Shown piece by piece: positions 55,321 through 64,000 of a stretch of DNA of 64,000 nt. The stretch covers positions 5,250,888 through 5,314,887 of the forward strand of contig NC_054713.1 of the NCBI RefSeq assembly GCF_016097555.1. Direction: 5' to 3'. How positions within the stretch are numbered: position 1 is the stretch's first letter; every line of letters begins with the position of its first letter. The translations under genes and the position numbers were made by a program. Source of the stretch: Gigantopelta aegis (lineage: Eukaryota; Mollusca; Gastropoda; Neomphalida; Peltospiridae). The notes under the pieces were generated by a model. The model had not been told where the DNA came from. It searched no databases and saw nothing but the letters and a program-made list of their open reading frames with translations.

Positions 55321-55454
55321 TACTGTAGAATCGGCCAGGAGCCGTTGTGACTTTCCAGATGGCAGCACCTACATTTTAATATGAAAAATGATTACATAAA
55401 TTGAGAGTGCTGCCATCTGGAAAGTTGCAACGGCTCCTGACCGATTCTACAGTA
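55321..55454. mobile_element. Hairpin MITE, about 130 bp, TA flanks
   Basis: Arms of about 48 bp, tip TA-CTGTAGAATCGG and its inverse, with 'ctttccagatggcagcac' inside and a short loop. Confidence 0.85.
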
Positions 55455-55823
55455 TACTAATATTATTGGTGACGACCACTTTCATGTTGAAGCTTTGGAT
55501 CAGTTGAATATTTCTTGGTTGAGTTTGTCTGAGGATCTGTTTATAGTTCAAAATTTCTTTGTTGAGTTTGTCTGAGGACCATACCGTCTGAGCTGTTTTG
55601 GTGTTTAAGCTGCAGTTTTTCTTGTTGAGTATTAAGCCTTGTTGATGGTGAGAACAGTTGGCACAATTCCACGTGTCGCATGTACATGTAGGTAGGCCTA
55701 CCGTCATGAGATGCCCATTGGCCAGTGTTGATCTCATGTCCTGGTGTCAAATTGTTAACTGTGTTTTTATTTTGGATAAAAGATTGAGAATCACAGTTTG
55801 TTTTAATGGTAAATATATTGATA

Positions 55824-56242
55824 TGACGGAATTACAGCATCTGTAATTCCGTCACGTGACGGAATTACAGTGGGTAAGGGAGTTATTAATCTATGAAAGG
55901 TAAAGATATTTTGATATCCAAGTACAACCGAGACATTTACAACTATCTCGATACGTACTCAAAATATTAATGTGGGTTTGGTATGTTTAAAATATAATAC
56001 TGAGCAGGAATTTAAGAAAGTACTTTATCTCAGAATGCTATGTCAGAGTGTAATTCCGTCACAGTAACCTCCCCCCAAACTCATCCCTGCAGGCCACGTA
56101 ATATAATGTATATAAGCTTTAAAACATGAAAATGAAGCTATATACATGGGCTTGGACAATAGTTCTTCACATTCGCCACTATAACGAGCAAATATTTCTA
56201 GTTGGAATATGCCTATTTGGGAATTTCTGTAATTCCGTCACA
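55824..56242. repeat. Right cluster of the 14-bp motif TGTAATTCCGTCAC
   Basis: Copies at 55824-55836 (-), 55842-55855 (+), 55856-55869 (-), 56049-56063 (+) and 56228-56242 (+). The second and third join into a perfect 28-bp palindrome centred on CACGTG. Confidence 0.92.
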
Positions 56243-56249
56243 ATGGAAT

Positions 56250-56400
56250 TCATGTTTAGTGGTGTCATTTAATAAAGCAAACTTTTTTTTGACGTGCCTA
56301 TATCCAATTATTGTTCAAGCACGCTGTCCTGGGCACACAGTCCAGCAACCCGGACTGCCTCTTCAGGACAGTGAGACCCCCTTCATTTATTCATTTCAAC
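56250..56400 (+). mobile_element. SINE fragments (tail plus second-family end)
   Basis: 'gtggtgtcatttaataaagc' tail, then 'gacgtgcctatatccaatta' and 'gcacgctgtcctgggcacac'. Confidence 0.55.
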
Positions 56401-56419
56401 TTATGTTCTTTATATCCAA

Positions 56420-56784
56420 TTAAAGAGACATTCCTGAGTTTGTTGCAATTTTTAAAGATGTTATCGACTAATAAAAATTTCTACGAATAAACGTTCGTAT
56501 TAAATATATTTTCTTGTTTGGAATATTAGTGGCTGTATATTAAATGTATTTCTGATCGTTCGAATATTTAAAATATAAAATAATGTTTTGTACGTACGAA
56601 ATTATTTGAAGACAAAATTCAGTTTGGGCTTCTTACAAATATTAAGACGACAAGAAACACATTGAATATACAGACACTGATATTCCAAACAAGAAAATAT
56701 ATTTAATATATAAGTTTAATCGTAGAAGTATTTTATTAGTCAGAAACATCTTAGAACGCAGCAAACTCAGGAATGTCCCTTTAA
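56420..56784. mobile_element. TTAA-flanked palindromic MITE, 'agggacattcctgag' family
   Basis: TTAA at both ends, tips AGAGACATTCCTGAGTTTG and AGGGACATTCCTGAGTTTG, with inverted homology along most of the length. Sister copy at 18563-18929. Confidence 0.9.
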
Positions 56785-56786
56785 GG

Positions 56787-57000
56787 TCCAAGCACGCTGC
56801 CCTGGGCACACACGCACCTCATCTATCTGGGCCGTCTGTCCAGGACAGTGGGTAAGTGGTTAGTTTGTTGGTGGTTAGTGAGAGAGAAGAGGTTGTGGTG
56901 GCCTTACACCTACTCATTGAGTCGTTAAAACTCGCCCTGGGTGGGAAGGAAGGAAATGTTTTATTTAACGACGCACTCAACACATTATATGTACGGTTAT
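56787..57000 (-). mobile_element. Second-family SINE fragment with a first-family tail inserted
   Basis: 'ctgtccaggacagtgggtaa' and 'cttacacctactcattgagt' match the inverse or direct body of the 45742 SINE. A reversed tail 'ggaaatgttttatttaacga' follows from 56948. Confidence 0.55.
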
Positions 57001-57179
57001 ACCCTGGGTGGCAGCCGGTACACATATTACAAACGAGTCTCCCCTGGGTTGTCATGCCACGATCTGAACAGACCAGACCCTTCTAAGGGCACCTATGAGC
57101 AACCTAGGGAGACACCTCATCACCAACTAAGTCCCAATAACGAGCTACTCTCGGCATACTAAGTTCAAAAACATATGTA

Positions 57180-57370
57180 GTTCCCTTCTTTATTTTTCGG
57201 CGGCCCGTTAAAAAATCAGCCCAATTTCCTTCATTCTCCCACCCACCCCAACCCGTTCCTGTCCTGGATGCAGGAGCCCTCGGTCGACACCTGCTCCCAG
57301 GGGACAGGCGTGCGCTACAACAGCTTGCTCTGAATGTGCACGTAAAACCATCTGACCTGAGCCGGTACCG
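57180..57370. mobile_element. Inverted partner of the 47010-47280 repeat
   Basis: Shares 'acaacagcttgctctgaatg' and nearby 'ctgacctgagc' in reverse. Confidence 0.6.
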
Positions 57371-57717
57371 GGATGGCAAACTGTTATAGCCTACCAATAC
57401 CGTATCATTAAATTATGGGTTTCTGATCTCTTTAAATGTACATGCATATACACTGCTACTTTGATGCGTTTCATTACATCAGAAAAAAAAGGTAGTTTAA
57501 CTTAGGAAGTTGGACATTTTAGAAGGTGAACAATACAATATTTATAGTGTAACATATTTATAGTGGAAATAGTAGTGACTTATTACTTTATGAATGACGG
57601 TTAAGTAATAGCTAGGTTTCGTATTAAACTATATAACTTCATATGTGAATGTCTGGTTTACCTGTATATAACAGAAACCTGCTGTTCAATGTTTTGCCAG
57701 GTCCTTTGAGTGGACGA

Positions 57718-57902
<185 letters not shown>

Positions 57903-58738
57903 GTCCGACTATGTAAGATGTAGCCTACCGTATATTTTTTCTGTGATACTGCATTGCAAAAGTAAGTGTCCGTTTTTATGTCAATAAATGTTATTATTCA
58001 GTTGTACAAAGTTTTGGATAAATAAGACGTGAGCGTCAGACAAGTGTAAGTTCTTTTTACCACAACCATCCTGTATTAAATATGGCATCCTTCCAAATCA
58101 TGTCCAAATTATTTTATTATTATTATTATTATTATATATTTTAAAGCTCGCTTTATGAAAATAGCGAAATATCACACTTACAACTTTGAGAATGGACTTT
58201 TAACAGGGTTTTTAGACCAAATCTTCAGTATTTTTTAATTGACTGGTATTCGAGATCGTAACGGATCATTATTTTGTTTTCGGTGTAGCGTGCCATGTTT
58301 CCAAATATTTGGAACAGATATAATTAATATAGTTTGTATTGAATCATTTGTTTAATGTCGCTACAATGGAGTGGCAGTCTAGTTGAATTATTTGTTTGCC
58401 ATTAAGGTAAGACTTAGTTACATATTTACGCTTTATTTGATTTTCTGTGTAGCAGTTATTTTAATTAAAGCAGTATTGTTATTGCGTTGTGATCTATTTT
58501 CAAAGTACTCGTGTAACCGATACTGGGAGAAATTATTAGTTTATCTTTAACTTACGTGTAATTGAGATATATATTTCATATTTATTAATTATGTTGTTTT
58601 TATATAAACTATAAATAGGTACATTTGTTAAAGGTCATAGTTTTATAAACTTAATAAAATATGCATTTAGCAGGTTATTATCATGACAAGTTAAAGATGA
58701 AACATGATGACTAAATACTAGCCTGAGTACTCTGACAG

Positions 58739-59387
58739 GAGTCAGGCGATTTCGCCACCGGTCGATCTTGCCCGGGTGATCTCGCCACAGGCGAGATAGC
58801 CGTAAATTCCATATACTGCTGGGCGAAATCGCCGTACTCTATATACATATAAGCAGACGGGAATGTCACTGTTTATTACAATAAATTGGTTATTATAATA
58901 ATATTTAATTAATGTTTTGGGTTTGATACTGTTCTTTATTCCCAAGCTTTTGTGTTTTCTGTACCATTTCATAGTACACTTACTTATTGTTTGAGAACAT
59001 ATTAATGTAACAAATTAATAAAATTCAAACTGAAACTCCATCTGTCTGTTTTCTGTCTTCCATACTGTTTACAACAAAGTTGGCCCAACTGACAGTACTT
59101 TAGGCTTATTATTATTCAGTGCATGTTTTGGGTTTGATATTGGTTTCTCAAAAAGTTGGGCGGAGTAAACAGGAAAAAAAAAAAATATATATATATAAAC
59201 ATCCACACAATGAGTTTACAAGGTAATTAATGTTAGTAATATAAACATTTTAAATCATAAAATTCCTCTTTAGTTAGATATATATAGTACGGCAATTTCG
59301 CCCAGCAGTATATGGAATTTACGGCGATTTCGCCCGTGGCGAGATCGCCTGGGCGAGATCGACCGGTGACAAGATCGCCCTACTTCC
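58739..59387. mobile_element. Foldback element with 8-bp target duplication
   Basis: Arms of about 110 bp rich in 'ggcgat(t/c)tcgcc' words, ending 'ccatatactgctgggcgaaa' on the left and its inverse on the right. TCTGACAG is duplicated at 58731-58738 and 59388-59395. An 8-bp duplication suggests hAT. Confidence 0.8.
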
Positions 59388-59399
59388 TCTGACAGACAT

Positions 59400-60833
59400 T
59401 TGGACAGTTATTAATAATTATACCTCAAGTCATAACATCACTTGTAATTAATAATAACTTTTTGGGTGTTTTATAAAGGCAATTTTAGAATTAATTGCTG
59501 AAAAAGGCTTGTTTAATCTCAGGGCAGCATGGCGCTGATTGAGGCAAGATGGTGCTAGACTATTGAGGCATAATGCTGCACCATGCTAAAACAAGCTAGG
59601 GAAAACACTAGTACATGTATTAGCATACATGCTTGAATGTTCAGAACTCTTTTCGGAGTTAATGGGTGTTTAGTTAGTACCACTTGATGGAACTAGTCAT
59701 GCGTGTACCTTGTGTTGTATAATATACGTTGTCACTGCATTTTGCCTCCTTGCTTTTGTGTTATGCCACCCTTTTCACATTTGGCAGCCCCATTTGGTAT
59801 TTTTTCTGTGTCCATCTTTATTTTTCGGCATCCTGTTATAATTTACAACACCCAGCTCCGCTATTTCAAAATGCACACTTTTTTCACACTGAAAAACATC
59901 AATCAGTCTACACAATGGACATCAAAGGAAACAAGCTGCGTTGTGTACCAAAGTGCAACTGATAACAAAATTCAGTAGCTTACGACAGTGACTGTAACGT
60001 AATTTAACAATATTTTTAACAGCCTCTGTTGTATCCCATACCAGTATCCATTTGTATGTTTGATACACAAAATAAAAGATTGTTTTTTATTTTAGCAATG
60101 AAATGTTTTTATTTTTATCGTTTCGGCAATCTCCGACTGAAAACCCACTTATTTGGTGCCAAATTTGTCACGTGATCAGAACGGACATTCTGTCTTTTGT
60201 GTCTACTAACTCATCACTGCGTGTCTGATATTTTATCCTCAGTTGCAGATTTAATTGCTCAAAACTGATGATTTTTACTTAATGTCATAATTTGTTTATT
60301 TAGCAATTCTTAATAAAATATAGAAACGTTTAATTTTGGAGAGGGGGGGTGGAGTGGGATATCGCCATTTATAAAAACAACGGAAGTGGTAGTGTTCATT
60401 ATTAAAATCATTTATTTTGGGGGCCAAATAATATATACACCTCCTTTACAAAAACAAAACTATTTTTTATCAGCTGGCGACATCAATGCAATCATTTCAT
60501 TCAATGAAGATGGAAATAAAAAGAACAGAAAAATGTTATCCCACAGTAGGAGATCACTTAAAAAACTCTTATTATTTTTTAGATGTTTTAAAATCTTTAT
60601 TAAAATAATAATATTAAAACCTTGATCGGTTTAGCAAAACGAATACCCATGAATGTCAGACTGACACTCGAGCTGTTTTAACTGAACTACATTTTAACTA
60701 ACAGTGCATAAAAGATAAGACAGCTTGTACATCGTACCAACTATTCAATACCAAATACTGAGGGGCAAAATAAGGCACAGGTATTTCCACAGTACACCAA
60801 CACCAACTACAGTAACCAATACCAAATACTGAT
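59400..60833. other. Intergenic, no gene recognised
   Basis: AT-rich. A short 'ccaataccaaatactga' phrase repeats near 60745 and 60817. Confidence 0.5.
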
Positions 60834-61680
60834 GGGCATCCATAGAATCATTTTCATGTCATATTCACCGAAAATTTGGGCAACTTCATCTCAGAAACAT
60901 CAGGTTCCATTAAATGTTTGCTTAAATGCTAGTAGTCCATGATTCCATTTATAATAAATTATTGTTTATTGAAGTTTTGAAAAATTGCCATCGGCATGCT
61001 CAAAACTGCCATCAGTGGGTCCTTTCACTCACCGACGGCAGTTTATTTTTTTAATTGCCGTGGGTGATAAATTCTTAAGTTTGAACCCTACTATGTTTGA
61101 TGTTAAATACCTTTACATCACAATCATTTTCGAGTTACTTTATAAAAACATTTCAGCATAGTAATCACTAATAAACACACTACCAGCCCTCTATGTTAAC
61201 TTTTCTGTCCAGGAGCCAGATGGTACCTACTTCTATTTTTTTAGGTGCCAAATAGCAAAATTAGGAACCATGTTTATATACCGATAGTATATATGTGTGT
61301 ATGATTCATGATTGTATATATTGTGTTTGTATGAATGAATGTGTATGCAGAGTTCACACTTAAGAATTTTCACCCACGACAATTAAAAAAACACAAACTG
61401 TCGTCAGTGAAAAGACCTACCGACGGCAGTTTTGAGTATGCCGACGGCAATTTTTTTAAACTGACTTTTGCAGCCAATAAACTTAATTGAAATGTTATTT
61501 GTCTGTATATATACATGTAGTCAAATTTCTTCAAGGTATGTCAATAAACAAGATTTTATTATAAATGGAATCATGGACTACTAGCATAAGCTAACATTTA
61601 ACGGAACCTGGTGTTTGTGAGACAAAATTGCTCAAGTTTTCGGTGAATATGACATGAAAATTGTTATATGGATGACATTA
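60834..61680. mobile_element. Large inverted-repeat element, about 850 bp
   Basis: Outer arms match in reverse over roughly 250 bp: 'ttttcatgtcatattcaccg' on the left and its inverse near 61640. 'gactactagcat' and 'ccgacggcagtttt' also pair. Inner parts belong to the 'gccgacggcaa' relative of the cagggctcg MITE. Confidence 0.75.
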
Positions 61681-61689
61681 AATTGTATA

Positions 61690-62727
61690 CAGTGTTCTCG
61701 CTATTCCAAATCTCTACCATAACAACTTGTAATAATCGGATTAAAAAAACCCACTTTACTAAAATGCAACACTGGAGGGGCAGTCCTCCTATATATATAC
61801 GAAACACAAAACTATTATAATTCATTGATGTATCCTGTTATAAATATGTGATAGCAGAAATACAAGTTTGAAAATTATTTTCCTCCGCTTTTTAATTCAT
61901 GCATTAATGATAATTTTTATTTGTAACAAATCAGATTTGAAAAAATAAGTATATATGTACTAAGAATTTTCCATGAAAAAGGGGGAAAATGCCTCAAGTC
62001 ATAACATCACAAGTAATACATTTGGAATTCACTGATAGTTAACTGGTTTCCTACTTTATGCTGTTCGCGTGCTACATAAGAAAGGTAGACAGAGATCCCA
62101 ATCTATTAATCACGTAATCAACATTTCATTTTTGTTTTTTGTTTTAAAAGTTATTGACTATATTGTAATGTTTTGTTACAAACTTTTACGTTCCTTTTAA
62201 ATAAAGTGTTTCATTAGGTGTACCAAGAAACGTTTTATAACTGTTTAGATATTTTACTCTGATATTATATACTTGTTAAAATTTGACTTCGACAAGTCAA
62301 AGAAAACATAGCTGCAGTCTTTTTTCATGGTGATCATATTATCGATATTGTAATGATTTTTAACTCTGTGAAATTGAGGGCAAAATTCATTTAGTGGTAG
62401 GCCTATACAGCGACTATTTCACTGGTCTGTTTATATCAACTTTGATTCGGTCGCTGGGTGTGTGTGTGTGAGAGAGATGATCGTATGAAATGTTATAGAC
62501 ACCCCCCCCCCCCCTCCAAAAAAAGTGTATGAACCGGAGTATGTTTTAGAAAAAAAAATCACACGTTTTCAACCCAAAAAATAATTAGATGTAAATAAAA
62601 TAAATAAATCAGCTTGTTTGTAAATTGTAATTTATTTCTTGCCTAGCTTAGTACATTAAAGGTCTTGCATTGTCACAATTTGTAAGATTTTTCTAAAATA
62701 ATTTAAAATTATTGTCTGTGTTTTCAG
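61690..62727. other. Upstream intronic or intergenic DNA
   Basis: AT-rich with a TG/AG patch at 62458-62478 and poly-C at 62501-62514. No exon was recognised before 62728. Confidence 0.5.
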
Positions 62728-62802
62728 AATGACAGACTAATTATGTCTGGAAATCTTGCTGTGGTTGGTTTCGAAGGTGAACTCAACTCGATTGTGAAAG
62801 AG
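62728..62802 (+). CDS. Internal exon of a gene running off the right edge, possibly Kelch-like
   Basis: A 75-nt exon between a good acceptor (TGTTTTCAG) and a strong donor (GTAAGT), open in one phase only: NDRLIMSGNLAVVGFEGELNS then IVKE. Joined in phase to the exon-like unit that follows, it reads ...VKE-VSPYSPITNRWER. This resembles a Kelch blade, where a G-containing strand is followed by Y.P.TN.WE. The match is by eye and weak. It could be any beta-propeller protein. Other exons lie outside the window, so start, end and function are unknown. Confidence 0.5.
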
Positions 62803-62900
62803 GTAAGTTTTAAGCTGTATCCCAACTGTGTGAGCAATGTGACCATTTGTTAAGAAACTATTAGACTAAGTTAATAAAGTGAATATACAACATGTTTCAG

Positions 62901-63925
62901 GTCTCTCCCTACTCACCAATCACCAACAGATGGGAAAGGGTGGGTGTTTCTACACATAGTTATTAAAGTGAATATACAACATGTTTCAGGTCTCTCCCTA
63001 CTCACCAATCACCAACAGATGGGAAAAGTTGGGTGTTTCTACACTTAGTTAATAAAGTGAATATACAACATGTTTCAGGTCTCTCCCTACTCACCAATCA
63101 CCAACAGATGGGAAAGGGTGGGTGTTTCTACACTTAGTTAATAAAGTGAATATACAACATGTTTCAGGTCTCTCCCTACTCACCAATCACCAACAGATGG
63201 GAAAGGGTGGGTGTTTCTACACTTAGTTAATAAAGTGAATATACAACATGTTTCAGGTCTCTCCCTACTCACCAATCACCAACAGATGGGAAAGGGTGGG
63301 TGTTTCTACACTTAGTTAATAAAGATGTTTCAGGTCTCTCCCTACTCACCAATCACCAACAGATGGGAAAGGGTGGGTGTTTCTACACTTAGTTAATAAA
63401 GTGAATATACAACATGTTTCAGGTCTCTCCCTACTCGCCAATCACCAACAGATGGGAAAGGGTGGGTGTTTCTACACTTAGTTAATAAAGTGAATATACA
63501 ACATGTTTCAGGTCTCTCCCTACTCACCAATCACCAACAGATGGGAAAGGGTGGGTGTTTCTACACTTAGTTAATAAAGTGAATATACAACATGTTTCAG
63601 GTCTCTCCCTACTCACCAATCACCAACAGATGGGAAAGGGTGGGTGTTTCTACACTTAGTTAATAAAGTGAATATACAACATGTTTCAGGTCTCTCCCTA
63701 CTCACCAATCACCAACAGATGGGAAAGGGTGGGTGTTTCTACACTTAGTTAATAAAGTGAATATACAACATGTTTCAGGTCTCTCCCTACTCACCAATCA
63801 CCAACAGATGGGAAAGGGTGGGTGTTTCTACACTTAGTTAATAAAGTGAATATACAACATGTTTCAGGTCTCTCCCTACTCACCAATCACCAACAGATGG
63901 GAAAGGGTGGGTGTTTCTACACTTA
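62901..63925 (+). repeat. 89-bp tandem array with 12 copies of a 39-nt exon-like unit
   Basis: Units start at 62901, 62990, 63079, 63168, 63257, 63334, 63423, 63512, 63601, 63690, 63779 and 63868; spacing is 89 bp except one of 77 bp. Each has the acceptor-like ATGTTTCAG, 39 nt encoding VSPYSPITNRWER in phase with the exon at 62728, and a GTGGGT donor-like word. Copies are nearly identical; copy 2 lacks the donor word. Only 50 nt separates neighbours, short for an intron. Confidence 0.95.
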
Positions 63926-63934
63926 GTTAAAAAG

Positions 63935-64000
63935 TTAATGTTTGTTTTGTTTAATGACTCCACTAGAACACATTGATTTATTAATCATTGGCTATTGGAT
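63935..64000 (-). mobile_element. SINE tail, cut by the window edge
   Basis: 'ttgttttgtttaatgactcc' and 'ttaatcattggctattggat' are the inverse of the second tail type. Confidence 0.85.

Noticed and set aside
62901-63925. CRISPR-like array
   Set aside because: Units are fully repeated with no variable spacers, and the context is eukaryotic.

Overview
This is eukaryotic DNA, most likely from a lophotrochozoan and probably a gastropod or other marine mollusc. I infer this from intron-split host genes, a very high load of tRNA-headed SINEs, many small terminal-inverted-repeat transposons and long CA, TA, CT and poly-C tracts. The species cannot be named from sequence alone.

Three host genes can be assembled exon by exon with intact frames and splice sites. 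Ribosomal protein eL22 (RPL22) is on the + strand in four exons from 7708 to 15999 (132 codons), with a pyrimidine-rich TOP-like start. Galactokinase (GALK1) is on the - strand in seven exons from 43287 down to 23454 (392 codons, the length of human GALK1). A three-exon gene for a 508-residue protein with a C-terminal BESS-like motif and a long Asn/Ser tract is on the - strand from 50303 to 44966, upstream of galactokinase in the same orientation. A fourth gene enters at the right edge: a 75-nt exon at 62728-62802 with a Kelch-like look, followed by 12 tandem copies of a 39-nt exon-like unit.

Mobile DNA fills most of the rest. Galactokinase intron 5 holds a very young Ty3/gypsy-type LTR element (26622-32525), internally shortened, with two near-identical 1230-bp LTRs and 5-bp target duplications. 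RPL22 intron 2 holds an older solo LTR of the same family, itself split by a hAT-like element. At 51.9-56.3 kb lies a transposase-like gene with a C-terminal PHD finger. It is cut by a Mutator-like foldback element and flanked on both sides by nine copies of a 14-bp motif. Degraded repeat-encoded coding sequence lies at 2.9-4.75 kb. About 25 SINE copies or fragments and about 20 inverted-repeat elements are listed.

The most unusual theme is that tandem duplications sit exactly across exon-intron junctions: both edges of galactokinase exon 6, the donor of galactokinase exon 2, and the exon-like array at the right edge. The units copy a splice site together with a piece of exon. Regions not listed looked like ordinary AT-rich intergenic or intronic DNA to me.
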